Shown: one piece after another, positions 1 through 5,911 of the stretch
Layout of the letters: each line of letters starts with the position of its first letter
Position numbering within the stretch: position 1 is the stretch's first letter
NCBI GenBank assembly: GCA_946404705.1
Contig: CAMJES010000104.1
Coordinates: forward strand, 1 to 7,276
Direction: 5' to 3'
DNA: 7,276 bases
Source: an uncultured Ruminococcus sp.
Lineage (GTDB): Bacteria; Bacillota; Clostridia; Oscillospirales; Ruminococcaceae
Notes under the pieces: model-generated
The model's database searches: none
Seen by the model: the letters and a program-made list of their open reading frames with translations, nothing else
Told to the model about the DNA's origin: nothing
Made by a program: the position numbers and the translations under genes

Positions 1-1
1 C

Positions 2-160
2 CTTGCCGCCGAGCTTTCGGACAGGATAATGGTTATGTCTAACGGTCGTACCGAGCTGCTCGATACCGCGGAAAACGTCTGTCGTTCGGAGAAGCTGAAC
101 GATATCTACGGCTTTGATATACGAGAATATATGCGGAAAACTCTGCGGAAGTGGGAATGA
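2..160 (+). CDS. ABC transporter ATP-binding protein, C-terminal end only (iron-complex/cobalamin type)
   Basis: Only the last 52 codons and the stop are in the window; the gene begins upstream. The frame opens with LAAELSDRIMVMSNGR, the segment that normally follows the H-loop in ABC ATPases (xxAxxxDRIxVMxxGR). It closes with SEKLNDIYGFDIREYMRK, which resembles the tail of FecE/FhuC/BtuD-type ATPases that power uptake of ferric siderophores, haem or cobalamin. The Walker motifs lie outside, so the family rests on this tail and the substrate is unknown. The protein would sit on the inner face of the membrane with FecCD-type permeases, presumably encoded upstream. The coding frame stops 13 bp before a strong hairpin, so it is probably the last gene of its operon. 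Sure that it is an ABC ATPase; less sure of the siderophore/B12 subfamily. Confidence 0.75.
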   Translation, partial: LAAELSDRIMVMSNGRTELLDTAENVCRSEKLNDIYGFDIREYMRKTLRKWE

Positions 161-173
161 TCTTCCGAAAAAA

Positions 174-217
174 AGACCTCCTGCCGTTCAAACGGTAAGG
201 AGGTCTGATCGTTTTTA
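174..217. terminator. Bidirectional intrinsic terminator between convergent genes
   Basis: A nine-base stem AGACCTCCT (174-182) pairs with AGGAGGTCT (198-206). A second inner stem CCGTT (184-188) pairs with AACGG (191-195). Downstream on + is GATCGTTTTT. Read on -, the stem is followed by seven T (168-174 complement). It therefore suits both the ABC gene ending at 160 on + and the carboxypeptidase on -, whose stop at 215-217 abuts it. Confidence 0.88.
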
Positions 218-1111
218 TTCTACTGTCATTTTAACAGCCGTGCCGTTTTCATCAAGCCAGCCGTTTTCTTCAAAAAATTCCTCAAGGCAAAGTCCGCTGT
301 CCTGAACCTTATGCGCATAGTAAACGCCGACAAAACGGTAGTGCCACGGCTCGTAGATAATACCCGTTTCTGCTTCCTTACCCTCGGGGTAGCGAAGTAT
401 GAAGCCGTAATCGGCGGCGTTTTCCATAAGCCATGCATACGCCTTTGTGTTCTTGAAGCCGTCATCGTCAAAGCTTACATATTCATCGGAGAAGATATCC
501 GCCGAAAGGCCTGCGTTATGCTCGCTTTTGCCGGGATATGCGACCTCTTTTTCGGTATCGAGGACTGCTTCTTCGTAGCTCATTCCGTTGTTCACACGCT
601 GCTGAACGCTGCGGTCAAAGTTATACTGCTGATACTCAATAGTGCGGTAGGAAGAATTCACCGTGAGGTTTATCCCGTCCTTTTTCGCCGCTTCAAACAT
701 ATCAATAAGGTAATCTGCGGCGCGTTCGTCAAACTCAAAGTCGCGCTCGCCGTTCGAGTATACCTTTTTTACCGATATGCGCTTGTCGTAGTCATCGGGC
801 AAGGGGTTCTGATTGTTCACAAGGAACATTGCCCATGCGTTGTCGATATCCTCTTCGGGAATGATACTTTCTGTCATGCTGTCCTCCGTTGTGTCTGCGG
901 CGGTATTGACCGATATATCAGACGTTTGCTGCGATGTATCCAACGTTGATGCGCTTGTAACTGCGGTGCTTTCGTCCACTCTGCTGAATGCGGATGCGAT
1001 CTTCTTTATTCCGAAAAATATAAGCAGTATCAGGACGAGTATCATTATCCATCGCAGGATAAGTGCCTGTTTGCTGATTTTTTTCTTCCTGCGTTTTTTT
1101 CGCTGTTCCAT
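215..1111 (-). CDS. Membrane-anchored VanY/LdcB-like D-Ala carboxypeptidase (peptidase M15B)
   Basis: A zinc carboxypeptidase that trims the terminal D-alanine from peptidoglycan stem peptides outside the cell. The 298-residue protein has a very basic N-terminus (MEQRKKRRKKK) and one membrane anchor at about residues 17-35. A Ser/Thr/Asp-rich linker follows to about 90, then the M15B domain from about 95 to 280. Family motifs are intact: SSYR at 153-156 with Q161, SEHNAGLSAD at 196-205 (zinc ligands H198 and D205), and EPWHYR at 254-259 (catalytic E254, zinc ligand H257). The ATG is set by AAAGGA at 1120-1125, eight bases upstream. It is monocistronic, with its own promoter and a shared terminator. 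D,D- (VanY) and L,D- (LdcB/YodJ) specificities cannot be separated by these motifs. No vanR/S or vanH/A/X is in view, so a housekeeping cell-wall role is likelier than glycopeptide resistance. Confidence 0.9.
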   Translation of the reverse strand: MEQRKKRRKKKISKQALILRWIMILVLILLIFFGIKKIASAFSRVDESTAVTSASTLDTSQQTSDISVNTAADTTEDSMTESIIPEEDIDNAWAMFLVNNQNPLPDDYDKRISVKKVYSNGERDFEFDERAADYLIDMFEAAKKDGINLTVNSSYRTIEYQQYNFDRSVQQRVNNGMSYEEAVLDTEKEVAYPGKSEHNAGLSADIFSDEYVSFDDDGFKNTKAYAWLMENAADYGFILRYPEGKEAETGIIYEPWHYRFVGVYYAHKVQDSGLCLEEFFEENGWLDENGTAVKMTVE

Positions 1112-1152
1112 TTTTATTGTCCTTTCAGAAAAATCATAGTCATATTATCTGA

Positions 1153-1181
1153 ATTATAGCACAGCCGTTATCCTTTTTCAA
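1153..1181 (-). promoter_or_regulatory. Sigma-A promoter of the M15B carboxypeptidase gene
   Basis: On the minus strand, -35 TTGAAA (1176-1181) and a perfect -10 TATAAT (1153-1158) are separated by 17 bp. Transcription would start near 1146, giving a leader of roughly 35 nt before the ATG at 1111. The outer end of the -35 lies 12 bp from the left arm of the symmetric repeat at 1194-1263. Confidence 0.85.
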
Positions 1182-1193
1182 GGGTTTTCCTTT

Positions 1194-1263
1194 TTTGTAA
1201 GAATTTTGTAATATACACTCAATATATATAAAATTTATTATATATTTACAAAATATTTACAAA
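1194..1263. repeat. Dyad-symmetric pair of direct repeats (candidate operator) between divergent promoters
   Basis: Four copies of one 8-base motif are present. TTTTGTAA occurs at 1193-1200 and 1204-1211; its complement TTACAAAA occurs at 1246-1253, and TTACAAAT at 1257-1264. Copies within each pair are exactly 11 bp apart, and the pairs are mirror-symmetric about 1228.5. The 18-base arms (1194-1211 and 1246-1263) match at 16 of 18 positions. The right arm lies within a perfect 11-bp tandem duplication (ATATTTACAAA twice, 1242-1263). The site lies between both promoters, 12 bp from one -35 and 17 bp from the other. That fits a regulator binding tandem sites on one face of the helix, or paired AT-rich UP elements. 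No binding protein can be named from the sequence. Confidence 0.6.
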
Positions 1264-1280
1264 TATCCTTTAACTGGGTA

Positions 1281-1309
1281 TTCACATCTTGTTATTTTTA
1301 CGCTATAAT
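1281..1309 (+). promoter_or_regulatory. Sigma-A promoter of the compact chemoreceptor gene
   Basis: TTCACA (1281-1286) as -35 and a perfect TATAAT (1304-1309) as -10, with a 17-bp spacer. The predicted leader is about 46 nt. I did not find a sigma-28 (TAAA-N15-GCCGATAT) motility promoter here, so this receptor looks vegetatively transcribed. Confidence 0.8.
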
Positions 1310-1361
1310 TAATGTATATGACATTTTATACGAAATTATTCGCAAGCACGGGGGTGTCGGG

Positions 1362-2780
1362 TTGAATAAGTCAGCAGCAAAAATCAGAATATGCGCCGCA
1401 GTTTTTACGGCTGTAATATTGCTTGCCGCAGCCGCAATAGCTATGACGGTCATAAAAAACGGCAAGGTCGAAACGTCCTCCGCTGTAAACACCTCTGCCA
1501 AAAACGCTGCGCTTTATATCGGAGAAAAGGCTGACCTTATTAAAGCCACGGCGAAAGAAACCTCGGAGCTTGCGGTTATCAGATTTGCCCCCGATGAATT
1601 CAAAAAATACGCTCTTCGTGACCGCAACAGCGCGCTTACGGGGCTTGGCATAAAGCTTGACCTTATCAAAAACGAAAAAAACACGGGCGTTGTCAACGAA
1701 AAAAACTATGACACAACGGGAGTTCTATCCGCTTCGGACGGTTTTGTTTTCGATGAAGCTTCGGGGGAGCTTTTCTATGTAGTCACCAACTCGGAAAACG
1801 GCAATATCACCGTTTGCAGCTGCGGAAAGGACTATTTCGGAGCATATTTCGGTTCACTTGTGAAAGATATGGGAGCAAGGCTCTCTCTCGGCGGAAAGGT
1901 AATACTTTCAACCGAGCTTGATTCTCCTGCCTATGCTTCTGCAAAAGAGCAGATCGGAGATTTCTCGCTTGAGCTTTTCGACTACCGTTTTCCCGAAAAG
2001 ACCAACAACAGGCCGTTTATCGCAGTAACAGCCATTCTCGCCGCAGTTCTTGCAGCTGCCGCGTCCGCTGTATGCTGTGCAGTTATCGGGAAATCCAATG
2101 TTGAAGAAAAATCTGCGAAAACAGAGCCTAAAACGACCATACAGCCTATTGTACATACGCAATCGGAAATTCCTGCAAAGGAAACTGATGATATAAAAGC
2201 AGTTCAAGCCAAATTTGAACAGCCTAAGCTGCGCGAAGAAGTGCAAGTTTCAGCTGAACAGAGTTCTGTCGACAATGCGGAGTTTGAGAGAATATGCGAA
2301 GAAAAGGCTGCGCTTGAAGAGAGAGTTGCAGAGCTTGAAAAGGCACTCGAAAATGCCGAAATATCGGGAAAAGAGATCACCGCGGCAGTATCGGAAGCTG
2401 AGAATGCAATAGAAGAAAGCCGTATAAAATCGTCCGCGCTTGCCGAAGCTGTAAGCGTTATCGGAGAGAAAAACAGCAGCATAAAGACAATCATCAGTTC
2501 GATAGAGGATATCGCATTTCAGACGAATATGCTTGCGCTCAATGCAGCTATCGAAGCTGCTCGTGCAGGAGAAAACGGCAAGGGCTTCGCGGTCGTAGCT
2601 GACGAGGTGCGAAATCTCGCCGCAGAGAGTGCCGAATCCGCACGGAAGTCGGCTGAGATACTCACCGAGTCGGAAGAAGCAGTCAAAAACGGAGAAGCCG
2701 CTGCAGAGCAGGCTGTTCTTGCCGCAGAAAAGGCAATGGAAAGCGCAAAATCGGCTATTGAGGCGGCAGAAAAAGCGTAA
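1362..2780 (+). CDS. Compact methyl-accepting chemotaxis-type receptor, two TM segments, no HAMP
   Basis: A transmembrane receptor that would relay an extracellular signal to CheA/CheW. Of 472 residues, TM1 is about 12-31, an extracytoplasmic sensor spans about 32-216, TM2 is about 218-243, and a charged, probably flexible linker runs about 244-304. A leucine-zipper-like coiled coil (L318, V322, L325, L329) leads into the signalling hairpin. Its tip at 384-420 is canonical: FQTN at 386-389, N394, E398, R401, E404, GFAVVADEVR. The sensor has mixed alpha/beta character and may be a Cache-like domain, which is a weak inference. No HAMP domain and no C-terminal CheR-tethering pentapeptide are visible. 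The C-terminal arm ends only 68 residues after E404. The start is UUG at 1362, chosen because GGGGGTG (1350-1356) lies five bases upstream; the first in-frame AUG falls inside TM1. No terminator follows before the tRNA promoter. Confidence 0.85.
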   Translation: MNKSAAKIRICAAVFTAVILLAAAAIAMTVIKNGKVETSSAVNTSAKNAALYIGEKADLIKATAKETSELAVIRFAPDEFKKYALRDRNSALTGLGIKLDLIKNEKNTGVVNEKNYDTTGVLSASDGFVFDEASGELFYVVTNSENGNITVCSCGKDYFGAYFGSLVKDMGARLSLGGKVILSTELDSPAYASAKEQIGDFSLELFDYRFPEKTNNRPFIAVTAILAAVLAAAASAVCCAVIGKSNVEEKSAKTEPKTTIQPIVHTQSEIPAKETDDIKAVQAKFEQPKLREEVQVSAEQSSVDNAEFERICEEKAALEERVAELEKALENAEISGKEITAAVSEAENAIEESRIKSSALAEAVSVIGEKNSSIKTIISSIEDIAFQTNMLALNAAIEAARAGENGKGFAVVADEVRNLAAESAESARKSAEILTESEEAVKNGEAAAEQAVLAAEKAMESAKSAIEAAEKA

Positions 2781-2794
2781 AATATAAAAAACAG

Positions 2795-2823
2795 TTGACC
2801 GTAAAGATTTTTTATGATATAAT
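2795..2823 (+). promoter_or_regulatory. Promoter of the tRNA-Leu gene
   Basis: TTGACC (2795-2800) and a perfect TATAAT (2818-2823) with a 17-bp spacer; 11 of 12 bases match the sigma-A consensus. It starts 14 bp after the stop codon of the receptor gene. The tRNA can thus be made independently, although readthrough from the receptor gene is also possible. Confidence 0.88.
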
Positions 2824-2824
2824 A

Positions 2825-2849
2825 AAGCTTGTAAAAAATTTGCAAGCTT
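2825..2849 (+). repeat. Inverted repeat overlapping the tRNA transcription start
   Basis: AAGCTTG (2825-2831) mirrors CAAGCTT (2843-2849). The arms extend inward by a T-G wobble and three A-T pairs to an AAA loop. It lies just after the -10 and ends four bases before the mature tRNA 5' end. Initiation near 2830 would leave most of the left arm untranscribed, so it is likelier to act as DNA (operator, melting) than as an RNA hairpin, if it acts at all. Confidence 0.45.
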
Positions 2850-2853
2850 AAAT

Positions 2854-2937
2854 GCGGATGTGGCGGAATTGGCAGACGCGCCAGACTTAGGATCTGGTGT
2901 CCCCGACGTGCAGGTTCAAGTCCTGTTATCCGCACCA
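2854..2937 (+). tRNA. tRNA-Leu, anticodon UAG
   Basis: An 84-nt class II tRNA. The acceptor strand GCGGATG (2854-2860) pairs with TATCCGC (2927-2933), with one G-U pair, followed by discriminator A2934 and an encoded CCA (2935-2937). The anticodon stem CCAGA/TCTGG encloses a seven-base loop with TAG at 2888-2890, which reads CUA and probably other CUN leucine codons. A long variable arm follows (about 2898-2910), the hallmark of tRNA-Leu/Ser. The T arm contains GGTTCAAGTCC. It is a single gene with its own promoter and terminator, placed between two convergent chemoreceptor genes. Confidence 0.97.
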
Positions 2938-2942
2938 CTATG

Positions 2943-2981
2943 AAACCCCATAGAATTTAGGTTCTATGGGGTTTGTTGTTT
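2943..2981 (+). terminator. Strong intrinsic terminator after tRNA-Leu
   Basis: A perfect 13-bp stem, AAACCCCATAGAA (2943-2955) with TTCTATGGGGTTT (2962-2974), has a six-base loop and is followed on + by the T-rich GTTGTTT. It begins five bases after the encoded CCA. On the minus strand the stem is not followed by a T run, so it should not efficiently stop the opposing operon. Confidence 0.92.
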
Positions 2982-3039
2982 ATTAGGTACACACTAAATC
3001 GGTTGAGGGATTTTTTTATTCAGTTTATTGCGCACTTGT

Positions 3040-4563
3040 TTATCCTGCCACAACCTCATTAAGATGCTCGGCAAGGGTTCGGATATTCTCTACGATATCT
3101 GCAAGTATCGCCGTACCTGCGCTGTTCTCCTGCGTTGCGGCGGTGACCTGCTCGGCAGCTGAACAGTTCTCTGCCGTATTGGAGCTTATCTTCTTCATGC
3201 TTTCGGAGATCTCATCACTCTTGGTGCGGATCTCCTCTGCGGATCTGTCGATAGCATATATCTTCTGCGCAAGCTCTCCATTTGAAGCTGTAATAACAGA
3301 CGAGGTTTCATTCGCCTTGCGTATGCTGTCCATACCTGTTTGCGTGAAGGCTGCGTTCTGCTCCATGGCTTCAACGGCTTGCTCGGTATACTCCGCAACC
3401 TCATGGATTATCTTTTCAATGTTGTCAACCGCTGCTTTTGTCTGAATCGAAAGCTTCTGTATCTCGGCGGCAACGACTGCGAAGCCCTTGCCGTGTTCGC
3501 CTGCTCTTGAAGCCTCGATTCGGGCATTGAGGGAGAGAATATTTGTCTGAACGGATATCTCGGTAATGGTCTTTATGATACCGATGATCTCCTTTGAACG
3601 CTCTCCGAGCGAGCTTATGATGCGGCGGCACTCGTTGGTGCTGTTGTATATCTTCTCCATATCGGCTGTGGCGTCGTTCATACGCTGCTGGTTTTCCTGC
3701 GTGTTCTGTTCGATCTCGCCGGTCAGCTCAGCTGTCTTATGGTTCATATCGCTGAGGGCGGATATCTCCTCTGACATATCGTTCATCTTTACGTCTGCAA
3801 AGCCAACCGCCTCGGAATTTTCGGCAGAGCTTTCAAGAAGGCTTGCCGATTTTTCTGCTATCTGACGGTTTGCATTAAGCGAGGTTTCGGTTATTGAATA
3901 AAGCTTTGTCACCATATCGGAAAGTGTTTCCGAGGTATGCGCTGCATTTTCCTTCATATCCTGCATCTTTTGGAGCATTTCCTTCTGCTCCTCTGCACCG
4001 AGAAGGTTTGAGAGCATTGATGCTGTTCTTGAACAGAGTGAAGTAAAGATCGCGGAAACTGCTACTACACAGAGCGCACGGGGAAGAACTCCGAATATAA
4101 TAAGATTTTTGAACGTCGGGAAGTTATCATCAACGACAGTTACAAATTTAAACGCGAAGATCTGACCTGCGGAAACTCCGACAACGGTCATCAGCGTTGA
4201 CATAATATTAAGCTTTTTTGAAAAATACAAGCTTGAAAGCGCAATGGCATAGACATACATTACAACAACATGATACGAAAGCGTTCCGCTCAATATCGTT
4301 ACGAACGCCGCTGCACAGGCTACTACCATAAATTTGACTGCGCTCGACCTCATTTTTAGTATATTTACTATCAAAGTCGGTATAAGAAGCAATACGCTGC
4401 CGAGAATAAAAGCGATCGTCATAAGCTTTAATTTCACGACAAATACTCCGACAATGTCAAGTATGTAGATCAGCGTAAAGATAAGAAATGTTATTCGCAT
4501 GACCTTTGCCGCCAGTTTGTTGGACTGTACCTCGTTTTCCATCAACATTTTATTTTGTGTCAT
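3040..4563 (-). CDS. Methyl-accepting chemotaxis-type receptor with six-TM membrane sensor, no HAMP
   Basis: A 507-residue receptor with an integral-membrane sensing module in place of a periplasmic-type loop. Six hydrophobic segments lie at about 23-44, 47-69, 76-94, 98-113, 117-140 and 153-176, joined by short loops. The rest is a long helical signalling domain entered directly without a HAMP. The tip lies at 336-372: QTN at 339-341, N346, E350, R353, E356 and GFAVVAAE. Two tip positions are unusual, V338 where the consensus has Phe and R348 where Ala is usual. About 151 residues follow E356, which implies arms of 20-22 heptads (40H/44H-like). A segment around 462-485 (SAAEQVTAATQENSAG) resembles receptor methylation regions. 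The start ATG has AAAGGA at 4573-4578, nine bases upstream. It is the last gene of the ABC operon, 27 bp after the small membrane protein. The ligand is unknown. Confidence 0.88.
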   Translation of the reverse strand: MTQNKMLMENEVQSNKLAAKVMRITFLIFTLIYILDIVGVFVVKLKLMTIAFILGSVLLLIPTLIVNILKMRSSAVKFMVVACAAAFVTILSGTLSYHVVVMYVYAIALSSLYFSKKLNIMSTLMTVVGVSAGQIFAFKFVTVVDDNFPTFKNLIIFGVLPRALCVVAVSAIFTSLCSRTASMLSNLLGAEEQKEMLQKMQDMKENAAHTSETLSDMVTKLYSITETSLNANRQIAEKSASLLESSAENSEAVGFADVKMNDMSEEISALSDMNHKTAELTGEIEQNTQENQQRMNDATADMEKIYNSTNECRRIISSLGERSKEIIGIIKTITEISVQTNILSLNARIEASRAGEHGKGFAVVAAEIQKLSIQTKAAVDNIEKIIHEVAEYTEQAVEAMEQNAAFTQTGMDSIRKANETSSVITASNGELAQKIYAIDRSAEEIRTKSDEISESMKKISSNTAENCSAAEQVTAATQENSAGTAILADIVENIRTLAEHLNEVVAG

Positions 4564-4590
4564 TTTTCCCGATCCTTTCTTACGTTAAAT

Positions 4591-4992
4591 CTATGAACTT
4601 ATTTCCGAACGGAAAGAGATCTCCCCCTCGGCTCTGTTTCCGCTTAATGAAATGATATAGACTCCGTCCTCGTGGACTGTAACCTCAAAATATCCAAGCT
4701 CGGAACTGTTTCCCTCATAGACGGGCGTACTGTTCTCCTTACCTATTCTGACCGCTATACTGCCCGATTTGATATCCGAATTTACAGCGATGCTGTCACC
4801 GCTGTTCAGCGTGAATTCCTCTTCAAGCGTTGTGTTCAGCGGATGAAATTCAACTGTCCAGCTGCCGTTGTTTTTGACGGAAGAATACTCCGACCGTCCC
4901 GAACAGCAGCACATACAAAGTATCAGCACGACAGCCATAAAACCTATCTGCGTCGGCAGAGCCGCAAACGCAAAATCTTTTATGCTTTTCAT
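4591..4992 (-). CDS. Small membrane-anchored extracytoplasmic protein, function unknown
   Basis: I do not recognise this 133-residue protein. It has a short cytoplasmic N-terminus, one hydrophobic segment (about 14-29) that ends in the cysteine cluster CMCCC at 26-30, then a soluble domain of about 100 residues. That domain is rich in alternating hydrophobic/polar stretches (SWTVEF, SIAVRIG, YFEVTVHEDGVYIISLSG), which suggests a small all-beta sandwich outside the membrane. The residue before C26 is Leu, not Gly/Ala/Ser, so a classical lipoprotein signal is doubtful, although one of the later cysteines might still be lipidated. Its ATG overlaps the permease stop (ATGA), with GAGGA at 5003-5007 inside the permease gene, so the two are translationally coupled. 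It could be an accessory subunit of the exporter or a ligand-binding partner of the downstream receptor; neither is proven. Confidence 0.75.
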   Translation of the reverse strand: MKSIKDFAFAALPTQIGFMAVVLILCMCCCSGRSEYSSVKNNGSWTVEFHPLNTTLEEEFTLNSGDSIAVNSDIKSGSIAVRIGKENSTPVYEGNSSELGYFEVTVHEDGVYIISLSGNRAEGEISFRSEISS

Positions 4993-5891
4993 ACAGTTCT
5001 TTTCCTCATAAGTGCATTTATCATAACATATATCAAAACAGCGACCGCAGTTGCCGCTATCAGGCAGATATACATATTCGACTGCAAAACCTTTTCGTCC
5101 ATAAAATAGATATTGCAGTCAACGCTGTCCTTTATAGCTTCAACGACCTCGGCAGGAAAATGCTGATTTCCCATTTCCTCGAAAACTCCCCTTAACATAT
5201 GGTTTTTGAGGAGCGAAGTGCCGTAGGTTCCGGGGAGGAACGAGATAGCTTTCTGAAGTCCCTCGGAAAACTGCGATATCGGCATATATGCGCCGCAGAT
5301 AAATCCGTAGCCTGCGCTGACGATCGTGCCGACAGCCGACATCTGACCCTGCGTTGAAAGAAAACAGTTGATTATGCTTGAAAGCGCGGTTCCGAACATA
5401 ACGAGAAGCACGACATCAAGCAGCACCTTTGCGACATCTGCGCCCGAAAGGTACCAGCCGACCGACCGCAGATACAGAAAGCATACTGCGGCTGCGACAA
5501 CGTTCACAAGCAGAGTTGAAATAAATGTGCCGATATAATATCCGAGTGCTACCGTTCTGCCTTTGACCGGAGAAACGGCGATATCCTTTCCGACACCGGA
5601 ATATTTATCCTGAACCATAAGCATATTCGAGCAGAACGCAACGGTTATGCAGCTTACGGCGAGAAGCGATGAAACAAGCTGTCCGCCTACGCAGCCGTTG
5701 ATAAGCGCTTCCGATACGCTCACCCCGGCTTCGTTAAGCGCGTCCGTAAATGAGCTTTCATAGACATTCCGCAGGAAGGTTGCATACAGCACAAGCAGTA
5801 TCAGCGGTGTGATAAGCGAAGTAAAGAACATTCCCTTGTCCTTGAAATACACCTTCATACTGCGTTTTACAAGTGAAAAAAGTCCTGTCAT
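4989..5891 (-). CDS. ABC-2 type transporter permease (DrrB/NodJ-like)
   Basis: The membrane subunit of an ABC exporter. Its 300 residues form six predicted TM segments at about 23-40, 68-92, 114-142, 155-177, 182-206 and 273-294, the usual size and topology of ABC-2 permeases. An extracellular loop of about 27 residues follows TM1, and a longer one of about 65 residues precedes TM6. The segment GAYMPISQFSE followed by LPGTYG (200-224) matches the conserved post-TM5 signature of the family. VQDKYSGVGKDIAVSPVKG (93-111) corresponds to the cytosolic coupling region that contacts the ATPase. The start ATG has AAAGGA at 5903-5908, eleven bases upstream and just after the ATPase stop. Homologues export drugs, lipids, polysaccharides or antimicrobial peptides; the substrate here cannot be called. 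Confidence 0.9.
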   Translation of the reverse strand: MTGLFSLVKRSMKVYFKDKGMFFTSLITPLILLVLYATFLRNVYESSFTDALNEAGVSVSEALINGCVGGQLVSSLLAVSCITVAFCSNMLMVQDKYSGVGKDIAVSPVKGRTVALGYYIGTFISTLLVNVVAAAVCFLYLRSVGWYLSGADVAKVLLDVVLLVMFGTALSSIINCFLSTQGQMSAVGTIVSAGYGFICGAYMPISQFSEGLQKAISFLPGTYGTSLLKNHMLRGVFEEMGNQHFPAEVVEAIKDSVDCNIYFMDEKVLQSNMYICLIAATAVAVLIYVMINALMRKRTV

Positions 5892-5911
5892 TTCTTTATC
5901 GATCCTTTCAC

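Noticed and set aside
311..949. Long + strand open frame (212 codons) antisense to the carboxypeptidase
   Set aside because: It mirrors the M15B gene, has no ribosome binding site or promoter, and its translation shows no family motif. The opposite strand carries all zinc ligands, a promoter and a terminator.
215..1111. Glycopeptide-resistance (van) cluster
   Set aside because: Only a VanY-like enzyme is present, without vanR/S, vanH, ligase or vanX in view; M15B carboxypeptidases are common housekeeping cell-wall enzymes.
1314..1331. GTATA-N8-TATAC inverted repeat downstream of the receptor -10
   Set aside because: Five-base AT-rich arms are expected by chance in such DNA, and there is no second copy.
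1310..1361. Possible c-di-GMP (GEMM) riboswitch ahead of the chemoreceptor, from the CGCAAGCACGGGG and CGGGTTG strings
   Set aside because: Only about 46 nt lie between the predicted transcription start and the UUG. The conserved GGCAAACC half and a second helix are missing.
2854..2937. tRNA-Leu as an integration (att) site
   Set aside because: No integrase and no repeat of the tRNA 3' end is visible in the window; the tRNA is followed directly by its own terminator.
4904..4929. Classical lipoprotein signal in the 133-aa protein
   Set aside because: The residue before the first cysteine is Leu and the following Cys-rich run does not give a standard [LVI][ASTVI][GAS]C match; left as an open possibility only.
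4672..5109. + strand open frame (145 codons) across the small membrane protein gene
   Set aside because: It is antisense to two coupled genes, its composition is Arg/Tyr-rich with no recognisable domain, and it has no promoter. Treated as a shadow.
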